DNA of 64,000 nt from Saprospiraceae bacterium (GCA_020630955.1 JAHDIE010000006.1:74190-138189); one strand, 5' to 3'; positions 46,926-55,851 are shown, counted from the stretch's first letter. The notes: a model not told the origin generated them from the letters alone. Numbers and translations are program-made.

Positions 46926-47510
46926 ATGAGTGTAAAGAAGCTAGATGATAGAGAGTTAATCAACCTCTATTTAAAAGGTAATGAAAATGCCTTCGCAGAA
47001 TTATTAAGACGTCATAGAGATCGTATTTATACGCAGATTTACTTGTTTGTTAAGGACAGAGATCTTGCTGAAGATATATTTCAAGATGTTTTTATTAAGA
47101 TCATAAAGACCCTAAGAAAAGGGAAATACAACCATGAAGGAAAATTTCTGCAGTGGGCTTTAAGAATTTCCTATAACCTTTGTGTCGATCATTTCAGAAG
47201 AGAAAAGAGAAGAACAAAAGTTTCTTCGAGTGAGACCTTTGACATTTTTGATGTACTTGAATCTCACGATGATAATATGGAACAAAGTATTATCAAATCC
47301 CAAAAGCACAATTATGTAAGAAAGTTGGTAGATCAATTACCGGCAGAACAAAGAGAAGTTGTGATTTTGAGACATTATGCAGATATGAGTTTTAAAGAAA
47401 TCTCAAAGCTTACTAAAGTAAGTATCAATACTGCTTTGGGAAGAATGAGATATGCTTTAATCAATATGCGCAAAATGGTTGAAAATAAAGAAGCCTTGCT
47501 AGTAGGCTAA
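46926..47510 (+). CDS. ECF-type RNA polymerase sigma factor
   Basis: The 194-residue protein has sigma region 2 (NAFAELLRRHRDRIYTQIYL, DLAEDIFQDVFIKI and LQWALRISYNLCVDHFRREKRR). Region 4 with its helix-turn-helix follows (LPAEQREVVILRHYADMSFKEI, TKVSINTALGRMRYAL). No anti-sigma gene follows; a terminator lies about 100 bp downstream. It resembles the widely conserved stand-alone ECF factors of Bacteroidota. Confidence 0.93.
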   Translation: MSVKKLDDRELINLYLKGNENAFAELLRRHRDRIYTQIYLFVKDRDLAEDIFQDVFIKIIKTLRKGKYNHEGKFLQWALRISYNLCVDHFRREKRRTKVSSSETFDIFDVLESHDDNMEQSIIKSQKHNYVRKLVDQLPAEQREVVILRHYADMSFKEISKLTKVSINTALGRMRYALINMRKMVENKEALLVG

Positions 47511-47607
47511 AATTTTGTGATCCAGAAATTTCTGGATTACGCCACTCTGAACACAATTTTCAATAGTACTACCAAAACCCGTACACCAAGTAGTAAACCT
47601 TTAAAAC

Positions 47608-47645
47608 AAAAGACCGCTGAAATATCAGGGGTCTTTGTTTTTTTA
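47608..47645 (+). terminator. Rho-independent terminator after the sigma factor gene
   Basis: AAAGACC (47609-47615) pairs with GGTCTTT (47630-47636), and an inner CTGA/TCAG pairing (47617-47620 with 47625-47628) extends the stem past one mismatch. A run of seven T follows after one G. Confidence 0.85.
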
Positions 47646-47828
47646 TAATTAATTGAAATTTGTTAAATAATGCATTTAGTTTTCACAAAGAAATAAGCTT
47701 CGCTATTACTACAATTGGAAATTTAGAAAACTTAAAACCTCATAACTAGGCTTAATAATTGTTAAAAATCTTTTGCTCTATCTCTATACTGTCGTCCATT
47801 TTGCATAAAAAGTTAAAAAAAATAGACT

Positions 47829-47886
47829 TGTAGAACCTCTGTAGCAAATATCATAATAGCTGTAGATAGGGGTGGATAGGTCTACA
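47829..47886 (+). promoter_or_regulatory. TGTAG repeat cluster upstream of the small secreted protein
   Basis: TGTAG occurs at 47829-47833, 47840-47844 and 47861-47865, at steps of 11 and 21 bp. The last copy is also half of an inverted pair TGTAGA (47861-47866) / TCTACA (47881-47886). The helical phasing suggests a protein-binding site or a leader hairpin. No regulator is identified. Confidence 0.35.
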
Positions 47887-47932
47887 CATGGGTTTTGGGG
47901 TCTTCTAAATGTAACACACAAAATCAAGAAAC

Positions 47933-48307
47933 ATGAAAAATCTTATCTTAACCTTCGCAACCGTTCTAAGCTTCACAGCAGTTTCATTTGCATCAAATAT
48001 TGGAGATGGATCATTATCAATTGTCAAGACAACGAGTGTGGAATTGACATTGGAAAATGAAGGTCAAAAAGAATTTATTGTTTCTTCAGTTTTTGAATCA
48101 GAAAATGACAACATCGCAATGGTGTTCGAATCAGATGTTACAACAATTCAAATATTCAATATGGATGGTGAATTGGAAATGGTATTTCCAGTTGGAACAA
48201 CAGAAGTAAATCTTGGAATGAGTTTGTTTGATGAAGGTGCATACAGAATGGGATTTACTATTGAGGGTCTGTCAGAAGTTCAATTCACAAATTTGCAAGT
48301 AAAATAG
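47933..48307 (+). CDS. Small secreted protein of unknown family
   Basis: The 124-residue protein has a clear signal peptide (MKNLILTFATVLSFTAVSFA). The mature part is an acidic beta-rich domain of about 100 residues, with alternating hydrophobic strands such as TTIQIFNMDGELEMVFPVG. This hints at the secretion-tail-like strands often seen in Bacteroidota exported proteins. It is too short and too generic for a functional call. It is a single-gene unit between two terminators. Confidence 0.7.
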   Translation: MKNLILTFATVLSFTAVSFASNIGDGSLSIVKTTSVELTLENEGQKEFIVSSVFESENDNIAMVFESDVTTIQIFNMDGELEMVFPVGTTEVNLGMSLFDEGAYRMGFTIEGLSEVQFTNLQVK

Positions 48308-48358
48308 TTAGTATATAGTTATATCTCCTGAATGAAAATAGCAGGATTTGCTTTAAAT

Positions 48359-48389
48359 AAAAAGCCTTTCGAATTTCGAAAGGCTTTTT
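48359..48389. terminator. Bidirectional terminator between convergent genes
   Basis: AAAAAGCCTTTCG (48359-48371) pairs with CGAAAGGCTTTTT (48377-48389) across a five-base loop, with A and T tracts on both sides. It separates the small secreted protein gene from the OmpA-DUF1573 gene on the other strand. Confidence 0.92.
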
Positions 48390-48426
48390 CATATTTTGGT
48401 AATTACAACTTACAATTTTATAAAAA

Positions 48427-50814
48427 TTATTCTGTAATTGTTGCTACAAATTTGGCTTCATTGATCAATGGTTCTGTATTGGCAATTACATCAACAATTT
48501 TAGTCACTTTTCCAGGTTCAAATGTAGAGCTATCAAATACTACCTTAATTTTACCGCCTTCACCTGGTTTTATTAAATCCCTAGGCCAATTTAACTCCGT
48601 GCATTTGCATGCAGTTACTACTTCTATTTGAAGGTCTGCTGTTCCTATATTTGTAAATTCATAATGCACCAAAGCCTTATCTCCTCTTCTTACTTCTCCT
48701 ATATCAACAAAAGCCTTTTTAAACTTAAGCTTAGGTAAGTTTTGAGCAGGAATTGGGTTTGGCTTTTTTATTTCTATTGATCCATGACCTTCTCCTTTTA
48801 TCACTGTTTTCTTTATTTCAATTGATTTTGGTCCTGCTATGATTTTAAATTCAGTTCTTCTATTGATTCTATGCTCATCATCGGGACATCTCACACCATT
48901 AACACATCTGTTCAAAATCTGTTGTTCACCATATCCTTTTGGAACAATTCTATCTGCTTCTATTCCTTTTTGCAACAACCAATTTCTTGCTGATTCAGCT
49001 CTTCTTTGAGACAAATCATCATTATACTTAGAAGTTCCTTGGGAATCAGTATGAGAAGAAAGTTCAATCACCATATCAGGATACTTAATCAATAAGTCAT
49101 ATAGTACTGTCAAATCCTTTTCGGCATCTTGTAATATCTTAGTATCATCTAAATCATAATAGATGTTATTCAATCTAATTGGTTGATTGGTTGTAATCGT
49201 CTCGTACTCGTCTTCTGGTTCCTGTGGAATTGCTTTTAATGTAACGGTTCTTTTTACCGTATAATCATCAATGATACCTGCTGTGTTGAAGGTCAAAGAA
49301 TCTGGATAATAACCATCTTTTTTGATTAACAGTTTGTAGTTATTATCTGCATCCAACATAAATTGGAATTCATGATTTCCAGGCAATGACTTTGTATCCG
49401 GAGATATCGCTTGAGTCAGATTGCTTAACTTAAGTGTAGCACCATTAATTGGTTCTTTGTTTTCATCAATCACCGTTGCAAGTAAGTCGATGATAACTTC
49501 TCTTATATTGAACACATAAATATCATCACAACAGGTTTTACTTTTTAATCTTTTCTTTGCTTCATCAGGTCTATTTGAGACGATATAACCTCCTTTCCCA
49601 TCGTAGTTCATGGAATAATAAATATCATCATAAGAGGTATTAAAGTTAAAACCTAGATTGCTTGGTTTACTCCACGCTGATCCATCCCATGAGCTTTTAA
49701 ATATATCAAAGCCACCAATAGTTGGAACTCCATTGGAACTAAAGAAAAGTTCTCCATCTCTATAAAATGGAGTCACTTCGTCACCTGAGGTATTTATGGT
49801 TGGTCCAAGATTTGTTGGAGTTGAAAATGACCCTCCACCGTTATCAATTGAATAGTAGATATCTTTTCCTCCATATCCTCCATCCATATCTGAAACGAAA
49901 AATATAACATCATCACCGTATAATTCTCCAGCACATGGATGTTGTGCGAGATAATCTCCATTGATTCCTTCTACTTCCACTGCAGGACTCCAATCTTCAT
50001 CCTTTCTAAAGCTCGAAAATATTCTACTATTAGATATTTCACTTCCTTCTAGTTGAGACCTGGTAAAATACATTACTCTTCCATCCTTTGAAAAAGAAAT
50101 ATTTGAATTATGAAAACCTAAACGATTAACCTGTTCTCCAAGAGCTTTTGGTTTTGAAAACCCTTCATCCGTTTTTTCTGCCATATAGATTTTGGAATGG
50201 TAATCATCTTCTTCTCCTCCAACCTCTATGGTTTCTTTTCTATTGAATGAGGAGTAATAAAGATTTCCATCTCTGAATTCTTGAGGTGAAGATTCTCCTG
50301 AAGCAGAATTGACTTCATTTCCAGCAAATCTTACAGCTATGTCAAGATTTTGCTCAAGCTTATTAAGCTCCATAATTCCATCAAGCTGAAAATTTGCCTT
50401 TGCTATAAGTTCTTCATTTTCAGACTCTGTGATGAATTGTTTGAAATTGGTAATAGCTTCTTCGTACTTACCATTTTCTTTTAATACTGTGGCATACAAG
50501 TATCGTTCATCAATAAAGGAATCTGCGTTAGATCTACCCGACCAAAGTCTTTTTAATTGTTTTTCTGCTTTTTCCAGATCTCTCAATAGATAAGAAAGTC
50601 TTCCCAATAGAGGAACAAGGCCTTTATCTCTACTTTCGTCGTAAGCCTTTTGAAACCACTCTCTTGCATTATAATAATCGCCATTTGCTGCAGCTTCTTC
50701 AGCAACTTCTAGCATCTGCTCATAAGTCTGAGCTCTCAATGGTTGTGCTATTATATCAATGTTAGATACAAGAACAAACAATAGCAAAAACGTCAATCGT
50801 ATATTCATTTTCAT
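48427..50814 (-). CDS. PorE-like OmpA-family protein with C-terminal DUF1573 domain
   Basis: This 795-residue protein has a signal peptide, TPR-like helical repeats (about 25-155), a beta-propeller of PD40-type repeats (about 175-425, with GRVMYFTRS, DVIFFVSDMDGGYGGKDIYYS and GELFFSSNG) and a carboxypeptidase-regulatory-like domain (about 435-515). An OmpA peptidoglycan-binding domain follows (about 545-665, LSSHTDSQGTSKYNDDLSQRRAESARNWL). To that point the order matches PorE-type proteins of the type IX secretion system. The last 105 residues add a DUF1573 domain (VDIGEVRRGDKALVHYEFTN, ACKCTELNWP). It follows the PorP/SprF gene by 27 bp. Confidence 0.88.
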   Translation of the reverse strand: MKMNIRLTFLLLFVLVSNIDIIAQPLRAQTYEQMLEVAEEAAANGDYYNAREWFQKAYDESRDKGLVPLLGRLSYLLRDLEKAEKQLKRLWSGRSNADSFIDERYLYATVLKENGKYEEAITNFKQFITESENEELIAKANFQLDGIMELNKLEQNLDIAVRFAGNEVNSASGESSPQEFRDGNLYYSSFNRKETIEVGGEEDDYHSKIYMAEKTDEGFSKPKALGEQVNRLGFHNSNISFSKDGRVMYFTRSQLEGSEISNSRIFSSFRKDEDWSPAVEVEGINGDYLAQHPCAGELYGDDVIFFVSDMDGGYGGKDIYYSIDNGGGSFSTPTNLGPTINTSGDEVTPFYRDGELFFSSNGVPTIGGFDIFKSSWDGSAWSKPSNLGFNFNTSYDDIYYSMNYDGKGGYIVSNRPDEAKKRLKSKTCCDDIYVFNIREVIIDLLATVIDENKEPINGATLKLSNLTQAISPDTKSLPGNHEFQFMLDADNNYKLLIKKDGYYPDSLTFNTAGIIDDYTVKRTVTLKAIPQEPEDEYETITTNQPIRLNNIYYDLDDTKILQDAEKDLTVLYDLLIKYPDMVIELSSHTDSQGTSKYNDDLSQRRAESARNWLLQKGIEADRIVPKGYGEQQILNRCVNGVRCPDDEHRINRRTEFKIIAGPKSIEIKKTVIKGEGHGSIEIKKPNPIPAQNLPKLKFKKAFVDIGEVRRGDKALVHYEFTNIGTADLQIEVVTACKCTELNWPRDLIKPGEGGKIKVVFDSSTFEPGKVTKIVDVIANTEPLINEAKFVATITE

Positions 50815-50841
50815 GAATCAGTTGTTTTAAATGAAAAAAGA

Positions 50842-51909
50842 TTAAAGTCTAGGACAAATTAATAGAGGCTTGATCTTAGGTTTCTTGTAAATCTTACCTA
50901 GGTAAGTCACGCCTAATTCAAAGCCAGAAGATCCATTTGTCGCTGGTGTAAATGATGCTAGATTTATATCATAGGCTAAGCCCACTCTGATATCTTTATA
51001 ATCCATTCCAACCATAACCTGCAAGTCAGAGGCATTTACAACCCTAAATCCTAGACCTCCAGTTAGAGAAATCTCCTTTTCTTCATTTAAAAGAAGTGCT
51101 CCTCTCGTTTGTAATACCAGTTCATTACTAGAACCGCTATTTTGGAACATGATACTTGGAATAAAAGTAAATTTATCCCCTATGTCGTTATAAAACGTTA
51201 AAAACCCTGTTGTTCGTACATTTCTCCTATCCTGAGTAGCTGCTCCGGAGATAGCTTGACCTGGTCTTAAAAAGTGTGCTACTGAGACACCAAATCTCAT
51301 TGCAGATCTTTTATTTAACTCTGAGGTAAACATGGTTCCAATATTCCAATGTGTGTACATTCCTGGAATAAGATTTGGGTTGTTAGCATTTTGATCAGCT
51401 TGAAGGCCTGCCAATATTGGATCATCCATTCCAGTTTCCAAAAAGTAAGGAGTGACTGAGCTGCTTTTATCAAATCTCCTTTGAACCGCACCAAATTGTG
51501 CCCCCAAAGTAAATACTGACTTTGCTTTCTTACCAATCCCCAAGTGATAAGCCACACTTAACAACTGTCCAATATTTCTTAAAGAAGCACCACCAGCTTG
51601 GTCAAAGTAAAAGTTACCTCCAATTCCAATCCAATCTTGCTTCCTGAATCCACCTATAATTGGAGAATCGGCGAAAATAGTTACTGTTTGGTAAGGTTTT
51701 GCTGATTGTGCAGCTTCTCCATCATAACTAACAGAACGATATTGGTCTCTGTACAAACCACCTACTCGATATGATCCAAGATAAGCGCCAGTCAATGCAG
51801 GATTTAGATTCATTGGAGCCAATTGGAATTGGGTAAAATGAAGATCTTGTCCTGATGCACTAAAACTTAATACAAGGGCAAAAACGAGGAATAAGTATTT
51901 TAATCGCAT
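50842..51909 (-). CDS. PorP/SprF family type IX secretion membrane protein
   Basis: The 355-residue outer-membrane beta-barrel has a signal peptide (ending SFSASGQ) and the family start DLHFTQFQLAPMNLNPALTGAYLGSYRVGGLYRDQY. Later come GIGGNFYFDQAGG and AYHLGIGKK. PorP/SprF proteins assist type IX export, and many are dedicated to one large adhesin. No adhesin gene is next to this one. It is the first gene of a pair with the PorE-like protein. Confidence 0.93.
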   Translation of the reverse strand: MRLKYLFLVFALVLSFSASGQDLHFTQFQLAPMNLNPALTGAYLGSYRVGGLYRDQYRSVSYDGEAAQSAKPYQTVTIFADSPIIGGFRKQDWIGIGGNFYFDQAGGASLRNIGQLLSVAYHLGIGKKAKSVFTLGAQFGAVQRRFDKSSSVTPYFLETGMDDPILAGLQADQNANNPNLIPGMYTHWNIGTMFTSELNKRSAMRFGVSVAHFLRPGQAISGAATQDRRNVRTTGFLTFYNDIGDKFTFIPSIMFQNSGSSNELVLQTRGALLLNEEKEISLTGGLGFRVVNASDLQVMVGMDYKDIRVGLAYDINLASFTPATNGSSGFELGVTYLGKIYKKPKIKPLLICPRL

Positions 51910-52092
51910 ATTGCTTTTATTGTTCTTAATTGAATACAGAATGAGAAGATAATATGAACTTCATCAGTTAGTAGGTAAAAATAGCGGAATGATGACAGTT
52001 TTAGTATTTTGGAAGGGTTATTTATCAAAAAAGATAGCGGATAAAGCTTGAGAATTTCATCGACCACGACATATTGCACTTTTCATCGGGAT

Positions 52093-53073
52093 TTGAAAAT
52101 AAAATCTTTAACAATTTTCACATTATTGATTCTTTTTGGGTACCCAACTCTTCACGCCCAAAAAGCTCCTTTTTTTGCTCCAGCTGATAGTTTGGATAAA
52201 GTACGTTTTTATTCTGCGCTTGGAATCGGGCTTAGTTCATTTACAGCAACATCAATTGGACTTTATAATAGTTGGTATAAAAATTTTGATCAATCTAAAT
52301 TCCATCTCTTTAATGATTGGAAGGAATGGAGAGGGATGGATAAAATGGGGCATGCCTATACCTCATATAACCTTTGTAATATTGGCTATCAAGGTGCAAG
52401 ATGGACTGGTATTTCAAAAAAAGGCGGTTTGGTCATTGCTGGAATAGGAAGTACGGTCATACAAACCACCATCGAGATAATGGACGGGCACTCAAGTAAA
52501 TGGGGATTTTCCTTGGGTGATGTTGCTTTCAACACCATTGGAACAGGTCTTTTCATTGCCCAACAATCATTTTGGGATGATCAAAAATTCAGGATCAAAG
52601 TATCATCGAGCAGAAAAGATTATCAGGATCAAATATTACTTAGTCAAAATGGAATTGAGTCCTCAATTTCTGACCGTATTGACCAATTATATGGTGAAAG
52701 CACTATGGAGCGATTCCTAAAAGATTATAATGCCCAAACGATATGGGTTTCTGCTAACATTAAATCGATAATCCCCTCAGCTCCAGTGCCAAAATGGTTA
52801 AATTTAGCCTTTGGGTTTAGCGGTGAAAATCTATTGGGAGGATTTGATAATCAATGGTTTATAGCTGATGAGAAATATGTAGCTCCAGAAAATATTTATC
52901 CCAGGTACCATCAATTTATACTGTCATTTGATGCTGACCTCAATAAGATAAAAACAAAAAATCACTTTGTGAATTCCCTGCTTGCCTTGTTAAATAGTTT
53001 TAAATTGCCTGCTCCAGCCATTGAATATAATTCCTTAAAGGAGTGGAAATTTTATCTGATATATAGATCCTAA
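52093..53073 (+). CDS. DUF2279 family exported protein, TTG start
   Basis: I place the start at TTG 52093, which gives a clean signal peptide (MKIKSLTIFTLLILFGYPTLHAQ) and 326 residues. The only other in-frame option is another TTG at 52048. The body has the DUF2279 pattern: LYNSWYKNFDQSKFHLFNDW, then KMGHAYTSYNLCNIGYQGARW, then EIMDGHSSKWGFSLGDVAFNTIG, resembling a VanZ/YfiM-like membrane lipid fold. Function is unknown. It is divergent from the PorP gene. Confidence 0.82.
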   Translation: MKIKSLTIFTLLILFGYPTLHAQKAPFFAPADSLDKVRFYSALGIGLSSFTATSIGLYNSWYKNFDQSKFHLFNDWKEWRGMDKMGHAYTSYNLCNIGYQGARWTGISKKGGLVIAGIGSTVIQTTIEIMDGHSSKWGFSLGDVAFNTIGTGLFIAQQSFWDDQKFRIKVSSSRKDYQDQILLSQNGIESSISDRIDQLYGESTMERFLKDYNAQTIWVSANIKSIIPSAPVPKWLNLAFGFSGENLLGGFDNQWFIADEKYVAPENIYPRYHQFILSFDADLNKIKTKNHFVNSLLALLNSFKLPAPAIEYNSLKEWKFYLIYRS

Positions 53074-53088
53074 TTTTACTTCCGTAAA

Positions 53089-53670
53089 TCACTTCTGATT
53101 GCTGTACTGCGCCGCATCATCCAATGCATTGTAAAATTCTTGACCATATTTACGAATCAAAGCGTCCTTACAGAATTTGTACATAGGCATCTTTAATGAT
53201 TTGCCTAAGCTACATGCTGGATTACAAATATCCCATTCGTCATAATTAAGGGCTTCGAAGCCAGTGTGTTCATTCTTTTCTACTCGGATTGGGTATAGGT
53301 GACAAGAAATGGGCTTATTATAGGGGATGGTACCATTTGCATGAGCTTTTTCAATGCTACAATAAGAAATACCGTTCTTCTCTTTTTTTAGGAAAACACA
53401 TTTCCCGTCAGGTAAAACATTGGCTCCAAGAGACTTATTTTCTTTGAATTCAGCAACTCCTCCATGCTCCTGAATAAAATTTACGGAAGTGTCATCCAAT
53501 AACTTTAAAATTTCCTGATCAGGGTTTTTCAGTAATTCGACTTCGCTATCTTCAAGAGGAGCCCCATAATCACCTTCCCAACAGCATGCTCCTAAACAAG
53601 CATTGAGGTTGCAATGGAAATACTCCTTAACGAGATCATCAGAAACCAATATTTCATCAATCAAAATCAT
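53089..53670 (-). CDS. DUF3109 family cysteine-rich protein
   Basis: This 193-residue protein is rich in cysteines: CNLNACLGACCWEGD near the start, then single cysteines in GKCVFLK, SYCSIEKAH and SCHLYPIRV, and CNPACSLGK later. The pattern matches DUF3109, a relative of the YkgJ zinc or iron-sulfur binding family. It may bind a metal cluster. Function is unknown. Confidence 0.87.
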   Translation of the reverse strand: MILIDEILVSDDLVKEYFHCNLNACLGACCWEGDYGAPLEDSEVELLKNPDQEILKLLDDTSVNFIQEHGGVAEFKENKSLGANVLPDGKCVFLKKEKNGISYCSIEKAHANGTIPYNKPISCHLYPIRVEKNEHTGFEALNYDEWDICNPACSLGKSLKMPMYKFCKDALIRKYGQEFYNALDDAAQYSNQK

Positions 53671-53753
53671 AAGAAGGACTTGAACTTTTTTGGTATTATT
53701 TAGATTATAAAAATATACAAGATACTCCTATATCTGACTTACAAATGACTTCC

Positions 53754-53780
53754 TTGATAAGAATTAATATTGTATTTTCG
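53754..53780 (+). promoter_or_regulatory. Weak candidate promoter for citrate synthase
   Basis: TTG (53754-53756) and TATTTTCG (53773-53780) resemble the Bacteroidota -33 and -7 boxes. The 16-base spacing is shorter than usual, so support is modest. The start codon is 79 bases downstream. Confidence 0.3.
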
Positions 53781-53859
53781 GGCACGGGAGAAAACTGTAG
53801 TAATCTATAGATATTTTTCTCTTAATCATCACTTAATCAAAAAACATACAACATAATCC

Positions 53860-55161
53860 ATGGATGAATTAAAAAAGAAATTTCACGAAAAATCCTTAAA
53901 ACTTAGAAAAGAGATGCGAGCCTTTATCAAGGCAAATGGAGCAAAGAAAGTAGACGATGTAGCAGCAGGACAGGTTTTTGGAGGCATGAGAGGAGTAAAA
54001 AGCATGATTTGGGAAACTTCATCTTTGGATGCAAAAGAAGGTATCAGATTCAGAGGTAAGACCATCCCAGAATTACAAAAACTTCTGCCTAAGAGAAAAG
54101 GAGGCAAAGAACCTCTTCCTGAAGGCTTATTTTGGCTGATGTTGGTAGATGAAATTCCAACACAAAAGCAAGTAAATTGGCTTTCAAATGAATGGGAAAA
54201 AAGAGCAAAATTACCTGCCCATACCTTAAGTGTCCTAACAACCTTATCTCCAGATACTCATCCCATGACGCAATTGATTATTGGAATCAGTTCGATGCAA
54301 ACCGATTCTGTATTTTCCAAAAGGTATGCGGAGGGAATGAATAAAGCAGATTATTGGGATGCTACCTATGAAGATGCTATGAATTTAATTGCCAGATTAC
54401 CACATTTAGCAGCTTTCATTTACAGAAGATCGTATAAGAAAAATATCCACATACCAGAAGATAGATCCTTGGACTGGGCTGGAAATTTTGCACACATGTT
54501 GGGAATAGAAGGTTTGCAGTTTAAAGAATTGATGAGGTTATACCTTACTATTCATGCTGATCATGAGGGTGGAAACGCTTCTGCTCACACATCTCACTTG
54601 GTTAACTCAACTCTTAGTGATGTGTATCTTTCTTTTGCTGCAGGTATGTGCTCACTAGCCGGCCCCCTACACGGTTTGGCTAACCAAGAAGTAATTAAGT
54701 GGATAATGGAAATGACCAAAGAGCTCAAGACCACAAAGCCAACCAAAGAACAAGTACAAAAGTACATCAATGATACATTGGCAAAAGGTAAAGTGATTCC
54801 TGGATATGGACATGCAGTACTAAGGCAACCAGATCCTAGATTTACTGCCCAAAGAATATTTGCTGAAAAGCATATAAAAAATGATGACTTTGTAAATATT
54901 GTATGGCAGTTGTTTGATACTGTTCCTGATATATTAGGAAGTCTAGGGAAGGTTAAAAATCCATGGCCTAATGTAGATGCGCATTCTGGAGCTATTTTGG
55001 TACATTATGGAATGAAAGAATACAGCTTCTACACGGTGTTGTTTGCAGTTTCTAGAGCCTTAGGAATCTTGGCTGCATCTTGTTGGTCAAGAGCATTAGG
55101 ATTACCTCTCGAAAGACCAAAGTCTGTCACCTTTGATTGGTTGAAAAAAGCAGCAAAATAG
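53860..55161 (+). CDS. Citrate synthase, mitochondrial-type
   Basis: The 433-residue enzyme condenses acetyl-CoA and oxaloacetate. Catalytic residues are H271 in GPLHGLANQEV, H318 in GYGHAVLRQPDPR and D373 in NPWPNVDAHSG. The sequence follows the animal mitochondrial enzyme closely through DHEGGNASAHTSHLV, the three catalytic segments and SRALGLPLERPKS. Short N-terminal helices replace a targeting peptide. It differs clearly from the usual bacterial GltA. The gene for GcvH follows 24 bp later. Confidence 0.94.
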   Translation: MDELKKKFHEKSLKLRKEMRAFIKANGAKKVDDVAAGQVFGGMRGVKSMIWETSSLDAKEGIRFRGKTIPELQKLLPKRKGGKEPLPEGLFWLMLVDEIPTQKQVNWLSNEWEKRAKLPAHTLSVLTTLSPDTHPMTQLIIGISSMQTDSVFSKRYAEGMNKADYWDATYEDAMNLIARLPHLAAFIYRRSYKKNIHIPEDRSLDWAGNFAHMLGIEGLQFKELMRLYLTIHADHEGGNASAHTSHLVNSTLSDVYLSFAAGMCSLAGPLHGLANQEVIKWIMEMTKELKTTKPTKEQVQKYINDTLAKGKVIPGYGHAVLRQPDPRFTAQRIFAEKHIKNDDFVNIVWQLFDTVPDILGSLGKVKNPWPNVDAHSGAILVHYGMKEYSFYTVLFAVSRALGILAASCWSRALGLPLERPKSVTFDWLKKAAK

Positions 55162-55185
55162 TATCGAATAAATAAAAGTATAGCA

Positions 55186-55575
55186 ATGAATACACCAGAG
55201 AACCTAAAATACACCAAAGAGCACGAATGGATCAGAATTGAGGATGACCATGCCATTATTGGAATAACCGATTTTGCACAAAGTGAGTTGGGAGAAATTG
55301 TATATGTGGAAGTGGAAACGGTAGGAGAAACTATCGCAAAGGATGAAGTATTTGGAACAGTCGAAGCTGTAAAAACAACATCGGATCTGTATATGCCACT
55401 TTCTGGGGAGATTGTGGAATTTAATCCTAAGCTAGATGAAAACGATGGAGATCAACCAGATCTCATTAATTCAGAGCCTTATGGTGATGGATGGATCATT
55501 AAAATCAAATTTTCTGATCCAGAAGAGCTTGCTAGTCTTATGAGTTCTGAAGAATATGTAGAATTAATAGGATAA
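55186..55575 (+). CDS. gcvH: Glycine cleavage system H protein
   Basis: The 129-residue lipoyl carrier has the modification lysine at K63 in TVEAVKTTSDLY. The start KYTKEHEWI and the end YGDGWIIKIK are typical. It shuttles the methylamine group between the P and T proteins, which are not in the window. The family also serves as a lipoyl donor elsewhere. It lies between citrate synthase and tonB. Confidence 0.96.
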   Translation: MNTPENLKYTKEHEWIRIEDDHAIIGITDFAQSELGEIVYVEVETVGETIAKDEVFGTVEAVKTTSDLYMPLSGEIVEFNPKLDENDGDQPDLINSEPYGDGWIIKIKFSDPEELASLMSSEEYVELIG

Positions 55576-55851
55576 TTACTACATCATACACCAAAAATTA
55601 ATTTGTTTGCATCAAACATAAAAGGTGTATACTCTAGTAATATTATTTGGTTACAAAAACGATCAGTTGAAACTATGAAAAGTATTGGTTTTGCAGAAAA
55701 TCAATCAGTTATACATCTTATATTTCTTTAAGCTATTCTTTTTATTCAGAAATTATGCTGAATTGGAGTGATAGCCCGATAGAATTTGATATTTTTAAGC
55801 ATCGCCAATTTGGTGAGCCGATTGATTTTTAAAAAATACAAATTAGTATTT

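Larger units (their letters stand above)
47511..47932. other. Long spacer between the sigma factor and the small secreted protein gene
   Basis: This 422-bp stretch has no convincing gene. It holds a perfect 18-base palindrome, ATCCAGAAATTTCTGGAT (47520-47537), 9 bp after the sigma stop codon. It also holds the sigma gene terminator at 47608-47645 and, near the right end, a set of TGTAG motifs that probably belong to the promoter or 5' leader of the next gene. The segment 47650-47820 is plain A/T-rich sequence. Confidence 0.6.

Noticed and set aside
48332..48631. Plus-strand open frame over the end of the OmpA-DUF1573 gene
   Set aside because: It overlaps a bidirectional terminator and a certain gene on the other strand, and it shows no family features.
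55576..55851. Possible VanZ-like gene between gcvH and tonB
   Set aside because: The gap has no open frame of suitable length or hydrophobic pattern.
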